Shown: piece after piece, positions 8,253 through 15,887 of the stretch
How positions within the stretch are numbered: position 1 is the stretch's first letter
Layout of the letters: the number at the start of each line of letters is the position of its first letter
Assembly (NCBI GenBank): GCA_018969885.1
Contig: JAGWXN010000021.1
Span: 1-22,654 of the forward strand
Length of the DNA stretch: 22,654 nt
Direction of reading: 5' to 3'
From: Betaproteobacteria bacterium
GTDB lineage: Bacteria; Pseudomonadota; Gammaproteobacteria; Burkholderiales; Burkholderiaceae
Notes under the pieces: model-generated
The model's input: the letters and a program-made list of their open reading frames with translations, nothing else
What the model was told of the DNA's origin: nothing
Databases searched by the model: none
Made by a program: the position numbers and the translations under genes

Positions 8253-8282
8253 GCGCCGCAACATCAGGCATTGTTGCGGCGC
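8253..8282 (+). other. Perfect 11-bp inverted repeat between rpoN and ptsN
   Basis: The arms GCGCCGCAACA (8253-8263) and TGTTGCGGCGC (8272-8282) are perfectly complementary around an 8-base loop. In RNA this gives a stable hairpin about 70 bases after the rpoN stop. No T-run follows, so it is not a textbook intrinsic terminator; it could be a pause site, an RNA stabiliser at the rpoN 3' end, or a dyad bound by a regulator. It lies upstream of the candidate ptsN promoter. Confidence 0.6.
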
Positions 8283-8316
8283 AGCAAGATCGTTCGTCGG
8301 GAATCCCGGACGCTTG

Positions 8317-8322
8317 TATACT
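8317..8322 (+). promoter_or_regulatory. Candidate -10 element for ptsN
   Basis: TATACT lies 87 bases before the ptsN start, after the inverted repeat. The hexamer 17 bases upstream (TTCGTC) matches the -35 consensus poorly. It would give ptsN-hprK its own promoter, separate from rpoN. Confidence 0.35.
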
Positions 8323-8409
8323 CGCAGCACTTTTTCCACCGGATTCGCCTTCGATCCGAACGAGCAACCCTGCCGGTCGTCCTCACGGCTGGGTGCGGAG
8401 TCAAACTCC

Positions 8410-8880
8410 ATGAGTCGACTGAACCGGTTGCTTGCTCCGACCAATGTCGTGGTCGGCATGTCAGTAACCAGCAAGAAGCGTCTTTTCGAGCAGATCGGTC
8501 TGCTGTTCGAAAATCTCTACGGCATTGAGCGCAGCCGGGTATTCGACTCGCTGTTTGCGCGAGAGCGTCTGGGTTCAACCGGACTGGGAGAAGGGGTTGC
8601 GATTCCGCACGGGCGCATCAAGGGCCTGCGCGAGGCGCGCGCAGCGGTGGTGCGGCTCACCGACCCCATCGCATTTGACGCCCCCGACGGACAGCCCGTC
8701 TCACTGCTGGTTTTTCTGCTGGTGCCTGAACACGCCACCGAAGAGCACCTGGAAATTCTGTCGGAGGTGGCGGAGCTACTCTCCGATCCGGGCATGCGCA
8801 GTCAGATGAACTGCGAGGCCGATTGCGAGCGCCTCTATCAGGCGCTGGCGGTGTGGGAGCCCTGCCGCCCTGCGGCCTGA
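8410..8880 (+). CDS. ptsN: PTS IIA-like nitrogen-regulatory protein PtsN (EIIA-Ntr)
   Basis: End acceptor of the nitrogen phosphotransfer chain; it transports no sugar and instead regulates potassium and nitrogen physiology according to its phosphorylation state. It has 156 residues and is a single PTS EIIA type-2 domain. The phosphorylated histidine is H67 in GVAIPHGRIKG (E. coli H73), and LVFLLVPEHATEEHLEILSE is the usual C-terminal stretch. The ATG is well supported: GGAG at 8397-8400 lies nine bases upstream and LNRLLAPTNVVVGM is a standard start for the family. The frame is open further upstream into rpoN, but that part is noncoding. It is followed by hprK and rapZ; HPr and EI are not in the window. 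Confidence 0.95.
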   Translation: MSRLNRLLAPTNVVVGMSVTSKKRLFEQIGLLFENLYGIERSRVFDSLFARERLGSTGLGEGVAIPHGRIKGLREARAAVVRLTDPIAFDAPDGQPVSLLVFLLVPEHATEEHLEILSEVAELLSDPGMRSQMNCEADCERLYQALAVWEPCRPAA

Positions 8881-8938
8881 GTTCGGGCGCGCCCCGAAGC
8901 GCTAAGCTCTCGCACCATCCGAATCCTGGAGCGCCGCG

Positions 8939-9871
8939 ATGAGCGTCACCGTTGCAGATCTATTTGCCGCCAATGCGGAGGAACTCGGCCTTGCCTGGGT
9001 GGCTGGCCGCCCGGGCGAGGCGCGGGAGGTGGCGCATACCGCAGCCGAGCCCGCCGATCTGATCGGCCACCTGAACCTGATCCACCCCAACCGCATCCAT
9101 GTCTTCGGTCAGCCCGAACTGGATTTCTTTCTGCGCCATGACCCCGCGCGCCAGCAGGGCATCCTCACCGACCTGGTCGCTGGTCACCCGCCCGCCGTCA
9201 TCGTCGCCGACAGCCTGCAGCCGCCGGGCGCGCTGATCGAGTCAGCCACGCGCGATCGCATGCCACTGATCGCGAGCCCCCTCTCCGCGGCGCGCGTCAT
9301 CGACACGCTGCGACACTACCTGGGCAAGGCCGCAGCTGAAACCTGTCAGATGCACGGCGTGCTGATGGATGTGCTCGGCATGGGTGTCCTGATCTCGGGC
9401 GAATCTGGGCTGGGCAAAAGCGAGCTCGCCCTCGAACTCGTGAGCCGCGGCCACGGACTGGTGGCCGATGATGTGGTCGATCTGAGTCGCATCGCACCCC
9501 ACACGGTGGAGGGTCGCTGCCCGCCGCTTCTTCGCAATCTTCTGGAAGTCCGCGGGCTGGGCCTGCTTGATATCAGGACGATCTTCGGCGAAACCGCGGT
9601 GCGGCCGAAGATGAAGCTCAAGCTCATCGTTCATCTGGTTCGCCGCAGCACCATGGAAAACGAATACCAGCGACTGCCGCTTGAAGCGCTCACCCAGGAA
9701 GTGCTGGGCGTACCCATTCGAAAGGTGGTGATTCCGGTGGCCGCCGGTCGCAATCTCGCGGTACTGGCCGAGGCTGCGGTGCGAAGCACCGTGCTCCAGC
9801 TGCGCGGCTTCGATACGATGGGTGACTTCGTTGAACGCCAGCGCCAGATGATCGAAACCGGCGGGGGCTAG
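8939..9871 (+). CDS. hprK: HPr kinase/phosphorylase HprK
   Basis: Bifunctional enzyme that phosphorylates and dephosphorylates a serine on HPr. It has 310 residues: an N-terminal domain (1-130) and a catalytic domain holding H139, the P-loop GESGLGKS at 154-161, the aspartates at 177-178 (ADDVVDL) and the HprK signature EVRGLGLLDI at 203-212. In proteobacteria it is thought to tune the PTS-Ntr rather than sugar uptake. A Shine-Dalgarno-like TGGAG (8927-8931) sits seven bases before the ATG. The gap of 58 bases after ptsN contains a possible -10 (TAAGCT at 8903-8908) with no good -35. Confidence 0.96.
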   Translation: MSVTVADLFAANAEELGLAWVAGRPGEAREVAHTAAEPADLIGHLNLIHPNRIHVFGQPELDFFLRHDPARQQGILTDLVAGHPPAVIVADSLQPPGALIESATRDRMPLIASPLSAARVIDTLRHYLGKAAAETCQMHGVLMDVLGMGVLISGESGLGKSELALELVSRGHGLVADDVVDLSRIAPHTVEGRCPPLLRNLLEVRGLGLLDIRTIFGETAVRPKMKLKLIVHLVRRSTMENEYQRLPLEALTQEVLGVPIRKVVIPVAAGRNLAVLAEAAVRSTVLQLRGFDTMGDFVERQRQMIETGGG

Positions 9872-9875
9872 GTGC

Positions 9876-9908
9876 TTGACGATTGACCGCACCGCGCTCG
9901 CGTAAGAT
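9876..9908 (+). promoter_or_regulatory. Candidate promoter at the rapZ start
   Basis: TAAGAT (9903-9908) is a plausible -10. Two TTGAC-type hexamers lie upstream, TTGACG at 9876-9881 and TTGACC at 9883-9888, but their spacers (21 and 14 bases) are off the optimum. Transcription would start at about 9915, on the A of the rapZ ATG. Confidence 0.4.
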
Positions 9909-9914
9909 CACTTT

Positions 9915-10796
9915 ATGCGCGTCATACTGATCACCGGCATTTCCGGTTCCGGTAAATCGATCGCCCTGCGGGTGCTCGAAGATGACGGCTTTTTCTGCAT
10001 CGATAATCTGCCGGTCCGTTTTCTTCAGGAAGTGATCGGGCACATGAGCGAACAGGGCGCCGAGCGGGTCGCGGTGGCCATCGATTCGCGCGGTGGGCGC
10101 GAACTCGCTGAGCTGCCGTCGCTCGCCCACGGACTGAGCCGTTATGGCCACGACGTGAAGGTGCTGTTTCTCGATGCGCGTAACGACACCCTGATCCAGC
10201 GTTACTCGGAAACCCGGCGACGCCACCCGTTGTCATCAGCAAGCCCCGGCACAGCGGTGCCCACGCTTACCGAATCGATCGCACACGAACGCGAACTGCT
10301 GTCCGAGCTGGAGGGCCTGGGCATCTCCATCGACACCAGCGATCTGCATCCAAACGTATTGCGCACCTGGGTGCGCGACGTGGTCGGATCCAACCGCGCG
10401 GCGCTCACCCTGCTGTTCGAATCCTTTGCGTACAAAACCGGCGTGCCCCTTGACGCTGATCTGGTCTTCGATGTGCGATGCCTGCCCAATCCGTTCTACG
10501 TGCCGGCATTGCGCCCGCTCACTGGCCTGGACCGCGCGGTGGCCAGTTACCTCGATGGCATCTCGGCCGTGCAGCAGATGGTGGGCGATGTCACGCGTTT
10601 TCTCGAGAACTGGCTGCCGCACTACATCCTCGAGAACCGGAGCTACCTCACCGTGGCAGTGGGCTGCACCGGCGGTCAGCATCGCTCGGTGTACTGCGTC
10701 GAGCGACTCGCTGCCCATTTTCGCGACCGGGAACAGGTGCTGGTCCGGCACCGCGGGGTCGCCATGCGCGAGCAGGCTGCAGGCGCTCACCGATGA
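9915..10796 (+). CDS. rapZ: RNase adapter protein RapZ (YvcJ family, P-loop)
   Basis: A 293-residue nucleotide- and RNA-binding protein. In E. coli RapZ presents the sRNA GlmZ to RNase E and so controls glucosamine-6-phosphate supply for the envelope; whether that pathway exists here is not shown. Walker A GISGSGKS is at 8-15, LFLDARND at 84-91 fits the Walker B region, and the conserved C-terminal motif GCTGGQHRS is at 250-258. No Shine-Dalgarno is visible ahead of the ATG, and a -10-like TAAGAT ends six bases before it, so the message may be leaderless. The stop overlaps the next gene by four bases (ATGA). Confidence 0.95.
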   Translation: MRVILITGISGSGKSIALRVLEDDGFFCIDNLPVRFLQEVIGHMSEQGAERVAVAIDSRGGRELAELPSLAHGLSRYGHDVKVLFLDARNDTLIQRYSETRRRHPLSSASPGTAVPTLTESIAHERELLSELEGLGISIDTSDLHPNVLRTWVRDVVGSNRAALTLLFESFAYKTGVPLDADLVFDVRCLPNPFYVPALRPLTGLDRAVASYLDGISAVQQMVGDVTRFLENWLPHYILENRSYLTVAVGCTGGQHRSVYCVERLAAHFRDREQVLVRHRGVAMREQAAGAHR

Positions 10797-11407
10797 GCGC
10801 GAACCTCCTGACGCTACCGATTTTTCCGCTAGGCACCGTTCTCTTTCCGGGCGGGGTGCTGCCGCTGCGTATTTTCGAGGCGCGCTACATGGACATGGTG
10901 CGCGAATGCATGAACCGTTCGCACCCGTTCGGCGTGTGCCTCATCACGCAGGGCCGGGAAGTCGGCACGCCCGCTGATCATGAATCAACCGGCTGCATGG
11001 CGCGCATCGACGACTGGGACATGACCGAGCCGGGTGTGCTGCAGCTGCGCACCGTGGGCACGTCCCGCTTCACCGTGATTGAGCGAACCGTGGAGGCAAA
11101 CGGGTTGATCCGCGCCACGGTCGAGTTGATCGAAGATGATCCTGAAGTCCCGGTTCCCGCGGAGCTCGCCGCCTGCTCGATCCTGATGCGTCGCGTGATC
11201 GACGACATCTGCGCCCGCGAGCCTGAACCGGCTCGCCGAATCCTGGCTGAGCCCTACTCACCCGAGGCCGCAGGCTGGACTGCCAACCGGCTGGCCGAAC
11301 TTCTTCCGCTCTCAATACCGTCGCGGCATATGCTGATGGCGCTCACCGATCCGCTTCGCCGACTCGCGCTGATCCACGAAATCCTGCAGCGCGAACAGGT
11401 GATCTGA
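10793..11407 (+). CDS. Lon N-terminal (LAN) substrate-binding domain protein, no protease domain
   Basis: A 204-residue protein that matches only the N-terminal substrate-recognition domain of Lon: LPIFPLGTVLFPGGVLPLRIFEARY at the start is the hallmark (residues 7-31), followed by the conserved FGVCLITQGREVG stretch. There is no AAA+ module and no Ser/Lys protease site. The length is normal for the stand-alone family, so it is not a truncated lon. Its function is not known; it may bind unfolded proteins. The ATG overlaps the rapZ stop by four bases, so it is made together with RapZ. It ends five bases from the end of the convergent mutY. Confidence 0.88.
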   Translation: MSANLLTLPIFPLGTVLFPGGVLPLRIFEARYMDMVRECMNRSHPFGVCLITQGREVGTPADHESTGCMARIDDWDMTEPGVLQLRTVGTSRFTVIERTVEANGLIRATVELIEDDPEVPVPAELAACSILMRRVIDDICAREPEPARRILAEPYSPEAAGWTANRLAELLPLSIPSRHMLMALTDPLRRLALIHEILQREQVI

Positions 11408-11412
11408 GGGCC

Positions 11413-12519
11413 CTACCCGCCGTCCGTCGGGTCACGCCGCTTCCGCAGAGCCGGGGCAGGTCCAACCGGTAACGCGAGTTGCTCAAGAAGACCACGCACG
11501 GGCTGCGGCAATGCCTGCTGACCGGCTGTGGCTCGGGCAATCCATTGCGTCTGCGACTCGTTAGCAAGCACGCCGCCGCGACCCACCTCGATCAGGATCG
11601 GATGCGCGATCAGGCGAAAGTGGGTAAACGCATGGTGCACCGGGGCAAGCGCCGTCACCCGCCAGGGCGTGACACCAAAGCGCGCCGCAGCGGCCTCGGC
11701 TGCGCGCTCGCGCTCGTCTGGGGCCACCTCGGGAAAGCTGAGTAGCCCACCCCAGATGCCGACTGGCGGTCGGCGCTCAAGAAGTACCGAATCCTGATCC
11801 AGGATCACCAGCCAGCCGGCCTCGCGAACCGGCGTCGCGCGGGGCGGTCGTGCCGTCGGCAACAAAGCCTGACGACCCTCGATCCGCGCGACGCAGCTCG
11901 CCGCCACCGGGCAACTGTCGCAACGCGGGCGCGAGCGCACACAGGTCTGCGCCCCCAGGTCCATGAGACCCTGCGTGTAGCGTTCGATATCGCGCTCGGG
12001 GAGTTCACGCTGGGCGATCGCCCAGAGCCTCTGTTCGACCTGTCGTTCGCCGGGCCAGCCGGCTACCCCGAAGTGCCGGCAAAGTACGCGTTTCACATTG
12101 CCATCCAGGATTGCCGAGCGCTCGCCGAATGCGAACGCGGCGATGGCCGCGGCCGTGGAGGGTCCGATTCCCGGCAGCTCGGCAAGCGCCGCGGCCGATT
12201 CGGGAAAGCGCCCGCCGTACTGCGAAACCACGCTCTGGGCGCAGCGGTGAAGATTACGCGCACGGCTGTAGTAACCGAGCCCGCTCCAGAGTTCCATCAC
12301 CCGCTCGAGCGGCGCCGCGGCGAGCGCCGCCACATCGGGAAAGCCGTCAAGAAACCTGAGGTAATAGGGAATGACGGTGCGCACCTGCGTCTGCTGCAAC
12401 ATCACCTCTGAAAGCCAGATGCGATAGGGGTCGCGAGTGCCCTGCCAGGGGAGGTCGTGCCGCCCGAACTGCACCTGCCAGCGAACGATTCCTGCGGCGA
12501 AAGCGTGCCCGGCTGTCAT
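11413..12519 (-). CDS. mutY: Adenine DNA glycosylase MutY
   Basis: Removes adenine paired with 8-oxoguanine, preventing G:C to T:A changes. It has 368 residues. The HhH-GPD domain carries catalytic E38 (LSEVMLQQTQV), the helix-hairpin-helix LPGIGPSTAAAI (115-126) and catalytic D139 (ILDGNVKR). The 4Fe-4S cluster cysteines are C193, C200, C203 and C209 (C-x6-C-x2-C-x5-C). The C-terminal third is a NUDIX-like 8-oxoguanine reader (GIWGGLLSFPE, HHAFTHFRL). The gene lies 21 bases after mutM on the same strand, so both 8-oxoguanine glycosylases are probably co-transcribed, which is not their arrangement in E. coli. It converges with the Lon-N gene. Confidence 0.96.
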   Translation of the reverse strand: MTAGHAFAAGIVRWQVQFGRHDLPWQGTRDPYRIWLSEVMLQQTQVRTVIPYYLRFLDGFPDVAALAAAPLERVMELWSGLGYYSRARNLHRCAQSVVSQYGGRFPESAAALAELPGIGPSTAAAIAAFAFGERSAILDGNVKRVLCRHFGVAGWPGERQVEQRLWAIAQRELPERDIERYTQGLMDLGAQTCVRSRPRCDSCPVAASCVARIEGRQALLPTARPPRATPVREAGWLVILDQDSVLLERRPPVGIWGGLLSFPEVAPDERERAAEAAAARFGVTPWRVTALAPVHHAFTHFRLIAHPILIEVGRGGVLANESQTQWIARATAGQQALPQPVRGLLEQLALPVGPAPALRKRRDPTDGG

Positions 12520-12540
12520 CGGCTGAGGCTCCTGCCAGGC

Positions 12541-13365
12541 CTAGCGCGGCTGACAGGTCGCGCAGAAGTAGGTGGCGCGCTGCTGCTGGCGGATGAGCTT
12601 GACCGGCGCTGCACACACCCTGCAGGGTTCTCCCGCACGGCCATAGACACCGCAGTCGAGCTGGAAATAGCCGCCGCTGCCATCGGACCCCACAAAATCG
12701 CGCAGACTGCTGCCGCCCCGCTCAATCGCTTCGGCCAGTGTGGCGCGGATGGCCTGCGCCAGGCGATCGCAGCGGGCACGGGACAGCCGGGCCGCGGCGA
12801 CCGTCGGTCGGATACCGGCGCGAAACAGGCTTTCCGACGCATAGATGTTGCCTACGCCCACCACGCAGTGCCCGGCAAGGAGCCATTGCTTGACCGCCAC
12901 CCGCCGACCGCGCGACGCACGGTAGAGCCAGGCCCCATCGAAACGCGCATCAAACGGCTCGATACCCAGGCTCGCGAGAAGGCCGTGAGCCACGACCGGG
13001 CCGTCGGAGGCGTCATGCCAAAGCATGGCGCCAAAGCGTCGGGGGTCGTTGTAGCGCAGCATTCCGCGGTCAGTGACGATATCGACATGATCGTGCGCGA
13101 TGAGGGGCGGGGCCTGCGAAAACCAGCGCAGCGTGCCGGACATGCCCAGGTGAACGATCAGCGTGCCGCTTCCAACATCGAAGAGCAGGTATTTGCCTCG
13201 CCGCTCAACCGCCAGCACGGTGCGACCCGCGAGCCTCGCTTCGAGATCGGCGGGCACTGGCCAGCGCAGCCGCGCTTCGCGGACCTGCGCGGCGCGTACT
13301 GTCGCGCCGCGTACTTGCGGTCCGAGACCACGGCGCACAACTTCAACTTCGGGCAATTCAGGCAT
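12541..13365 (-). CDS. mutM: Formamidopyrimidine-DNA glycosylase MutM (Fpg)
   Basis: Removes 8-oxoguanine and formamidopyrimidines from DNA and cleaves the backbone. The start at 13365 is fixed by chemistry: the mature N-terminal proline in [10 protein letters not shown] is the Schiff-base nucleophile, with E3 as partner; an in-frame ATG at 13419 would add 18 residues before it and cannot be right. K58 is the conserved DNA-contacting lysine, N173 ([10 protein letters not shown]) the lesion-side asparagine, and the C-terminal zinc finger uses C248, C251, C268 and C271 with R264 (QQRATYFC). Length 274 (E. coli 269). There is no clear Shine-Dalgarno. It diverges from the TPR gene. Confidence 0.96.
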   Translation of the reverse strand: MPELPEVEVVRRGLGPQVRGATVRAAQVREARLRWPVPADLEARLAGRTVLAVERRGKYLLFDVGSGTLIVHLGMSGTLRWFSQAPPLIAHDHVDIVTDRGMLRYNDPRRFGAMLWHDASDGPVVAHGLLASLGIEPFDARFDGAWLYRASRGRRVAVKQWLLAGHCVVGVGNIYASESLFRAGIRPTVAAARLSRARCDRLAQAIRATLAEAIERGGSSLRDFVGSDGSGGYFQLDCGVYGRAGEPCRVCAAPVKLIRQQQRATYFCATCQPR

Positions 13366-13390
13366 TGACAGGGTCAGTTGGGGTCCTTGC

Positions 13391-13419
13391 TTGCGAGCCA
13401 GTGTAATTGAACCTACCAT
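13391..13419 (+). promoter_or_regulatory. Candidate promoter for the TPR-lolB-ispE operon
   Basis: TTGCGA (13391-13396), a 17-base spacer and TACCAT (13414-13419) each match the sigma-70 consensus at four of six positions. Transcription would begin at about 13426, giving a leader of about 66 bases to the preferred start at 13492. It lies in the mutM/TPR divergent gap. Confidence 0.4.
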
Positions 13420-13491
13420 CCGGACATGATGGCTGTGCCCGGAACGGGTATTGCGGCCCCCTATCCCCTAATCGCCTGCCCCCTCATACCC

Positions 13492-15249
13492 ATGAATTCA
13501 CCCGGCCGACGGCTCGGCTCGCTGATGGTTCGCTTCCTGCCCGCAGCGCTTATCGCAGGGGCGGCAGGGCTTGCGGTCGCGCAGGCGCCCGCCGATCAGG
13601 CACCGGCCACCGCCTCCGCGCGCGCGCTACCCGAGATCGACCTCTCGCCTCAGATCCTGTTCCAGGTGCTGGCAGCCGAGATCGCCGCCCAGCGCGGAGA
13701 AGTTGGAAGCTCTGCTGCCACGTACCTGTCGCTTGCCCGGCGCACCCGCGACCCCCGCCTCGCACAACGCGCGACCGAGCTCTCGCTTGCCGCGCGCGCG
13801 CCCGACCGGGCACTCATCGCCGCACGTTTGTGGCTCGAGATCGAACCCTCATCGCGGCTCGCTTCGCAGACCGTCGATGCGTTACAGCTCAGCACCGGTG
13901 CCCTCTCAACGGCCGAGCCCACACTGCGGACCCGACTCGAACGGGCCCGCCGCGATGGCACCCTGCCGCAGACTTATGAAAGCCTGCAGGCGGCGCTCCT
14001 TCGTGCACCCGACAAGAAGCAGGCGCTTGCGCTTCTCGAACGCCTGGCAGCCCCCGATCAGGCGGTTGCCGCCGCCCGGCTCGCACTCGCCGCGATCGCC
14101 TCCGCGGCCGACGCGCATGAACGCGCTGCAGCCGAGGCCGCTGAGGCATATCGGCTCTCGCCTGATGATGAGAACACCGCAGTCATGGCCGCGCGCTACG
14201 GCGCGCGCGCCCCCGGTGGCATGAACAACGCGCTCACGCTTCTCGAACAGTATCTTGCCCGTCAGCCGCGCTCGCTCGAGGCACGATTCACGCTCGCGCG
14301 CCTCCTCTCCCAGGCGGGTCGCGCTGATGATGCGCGCGCCCAGTTCGAAGCCGCACTTGCACTCGACCCCACCAATCCGGTGATCCTGTTTTCACTCGCC
14401 CAGGTGGCGGCACAAGCCGGCCAGAGCAGCCTTGCCCGGGGTTATCTTCAGCGCTATCTCGATCTGCCGGCAGAAATCGCTCGCGACAACGCGATCGCCA
14501 TGTTGTTCCTCGGTCAGATCGCCGAAGAGGAAAAGCGCTTCGAGGACGCCATCGGCTGGTATGCAAAGATCGATTCCGGCGAGCAGGTCGACACCGCGCG
14601 CATCCGGCGGGCGCTCCTCCTCGGACGGCTCAAGCGGATCGATGAAGCGCTCTCCGTGCTTCGGGAAGGCATCCCCGACGACCCGCGCGCGCGCGCCCGC
14701 CTCATCACTGTTGAGGCCCAGGTACTGCGGGAAGCGGGCCGGTATGCCGATGCCTTCAAAGTGCTTGACGACGCGCTCACGCGCCAACCCGACGACACCG
14801 ACCTGCTCTATGACCACGCAATGGCCGCTGAAAAGGTCAACCGGCTCGATCTGCTCGAGGCAAGCCTTCGGAAGCTGATCGAGGCCAAGCCCGATCATGC
14901 CCACGCCTACAACGCCCTTGGCTACACACTCGCCGATCGCAACCTGCGGCTGGGCGAGGCGCAGCGCCTGATTGAGAAAGCGCTCGAGCTTGCGCCCGAC
15001 GATGCACACATCCTCGACAGCATGGGCTGGGTGCTGTTTCGGCGAGGCGATCTCGAGGGCGCGATCCGCTATCTGCGCAAGGCGTTCGCGCTTCGCGCCG
15101 ATGTCGAGATCGGCGTACATCTGGGCGAGGTCCTGTGGCAGGCGGGCATGCAGGACGAGGCAAGGCGGCTGTGGCGCGAGGCGCGTGAGCGCGAACCTGC
15201 CAATGAAGTGCTCCGCGAGACACTCGTCCGGCTCAACATCACCCTATGA
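13492..15249 (+). CDS. Exported tetratricopeptide-repeat protein
   Basis: A 585-residue protein with a probable signal peptide (MNSPGRRLGS, then a hydrophobic core, ending LAVAQA about residue 32) and a mature region made almost entirely of helical repeats. Clear TPRs are seen in the middle (ARFTLARLLSQAGRADDARA) and at the C-terminus from residue 472 (YNALGYTLADRN, DSMGWVLFRRGDLEGAIRYL). Proteins of this type, placed just before lolB in Burkholderiales, are annotated only as TPR proteins; a periplasmic scaffold role in envelope assembly is inference. An earlier in-frame ATG at 13426 would add 22 residues that spoil the signal peptide. The stop overlaps the lolB ATG by four bases. Confidence 0.88.
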   Translation: MNSPGRRLGSLMVRFLPAALIAGAAGLAVAQAPADQAPATASARALPEIDLSPQILFQVLAAEIAAQRGEVGSSAATYLSLARRTRDPRLAQRATELSLAARAPDRALIAARLWLEIEPSSRLASQTVDALQLSTGALSTAEPTLRTRLERARRDGTLPQTYESLQAALLRAPDKKQALALLERLAAPDQAVAAARLALAAIASAADAHERAAAEAAEAYRLSPDDENTAVMAARYGARAPGGMNNALTLLEQYLARQPRSLEARFTLARLLSQAGRADDARAQFEAALALDPTNPVILFSLAQVAAQAGQSSLARGYLQRYLDLPAEIARDNAIAMLFLGQIAEEEKRFEDAIGWYAKIDSGEQVDTARIRRALLLGRLKRIDEALSVLREGIPDDPRARARLITVEAQVLREAGRYADAFKVLDDALTRQPDDTDLLYDHAMAAEKVNRLDLLEASLRKLIEAKPDHAHAYNALGYTLADRNLRLGEAQRLIEKALELAPDDAHILDSMGWVLFRRGDLEGAIRYLRKAFALRADVEIGVHLGEVLWQAGMQDEARRLWREAREREPANEVLRETLVRLNITL

Positions 15250-15887
15250 ACACGGCCCGGTGGGCCAGCGATGTAGCGACGACCGTGCGCGCCGCCGCTA
15301 CGCCGCGTCGCGGCGCACTGGCTGCGCTCTCTGCTGTGCTTGCGCTCGGAGGCTGCGCCGCGCTGGCCCCCGATGCCACACCGCCCGAGCCCACGCGCAG
15401 CGCCGCACCCACTGAATGGTCCGGCCGGTTTGCCGCGCTCTACACACAGCCCGGCACACCGGGTGAGACGCAGAACGCAAGCGGGCGGTTCAGGCTCACT
15501 CAACGTGACGGTAAGACGCTGCTCGAGTTGTCCACCCCCATCGGCCAGACCATCGCGCAGGCACAGGTCGACCCTCAGGGCGCACGGCTCACCGATCATC
15601 AGGGCCGCCACTACCAGGCAGCGTCGGTCGAGGCCCTCACCGAGCAGCTTTTCGGCTGGCGCGTTCCGGTGCTGCGCCTGCCTGCCTGGCTGCAGGGACA
15701 GTTCGGGCCCGCCGGTCAGGCAGGTCCCGGACAGAGCTGGGCCGGACACGAGGCGGGCTGGGAACTGAAGGTTGAAAATTGGCTCGATGACCGCTCGGTT
15801 CGCACGCTCCAGCTGTCCTGGCCCGCACTGGGCGTTGCCGCCGATCGCCGAATGCGGCTGCGGCTGATCGTGGACGCCGCTTCATGA
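15246..15887 (+). CDS. lolB: Outer-membrane lipoprotein receptor LolB
   Basis: Takes lipoproteins from LolA and inserts them into the outer membrane; itself a lipoprotein. It has 213 residues. The lipobox is LALGGC with the lipidated cysteine at 37, preceded by a long N-terminus with arginines. The mature part contains family features: EWSGRFAALYTQ, ASGRFRLTQRDGKTLLELSTPIG and the C-terminal LRLIVD strand. The first 20 residues before the hydrophobic core are longer than usual, and the true start could be a later codon, but the ATGA overlap with the TPR gene supports this one. The stop overlaps ispE by four bases. Confidence 0.9.
   Translation: MNTARWASDVATTVRAAATPRRGALAALSAVLALGGCAALAPDATPPEPTRSAAPTEWSGRFAALYTQPGTPGETQNASGRFRLTQRDGKTLLELSTPIGQTIAQAQVDPQGARLTDHQGRHYQAASVEALTEQLFGWRVPVLRLPAWLQGQFGPAGQAGPGQSWAGHEAGWELKVENWLDDRSVRTLQLSWPALGVAADRRMRLRLIVDAAS

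Noticed and set aside
8250..8285. Possible sigma-54 (-24/-12) promoter ahead of ptsN
   Set aside because: TGGCGCG at about 8249-8255 resembles the -24 half, but the TTGC half is not at the required spacing.
8184..8409. Possible decayed hpf gene between rpoN and ptsN
   Set aside because: Reading the gap in the frames available gives no stretch like the HPF N-terminus or its basic core, so I see a clean absence and not a pseudogene.
10478..10792. Extended N-terminus for the Lon-N protein inside rapZ
   Set aside because: The frame is open but the translated part is opposite in character to the domain, which begins at once after the ATG at 10793 overlapping the rapZ stop.
13426..13491. Earlier ATG for the TPR protein
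   Set aside because: It would coincide with the inferred transcription start and would place 22 non-signal residues before a good signal peptide that starts at 13492.
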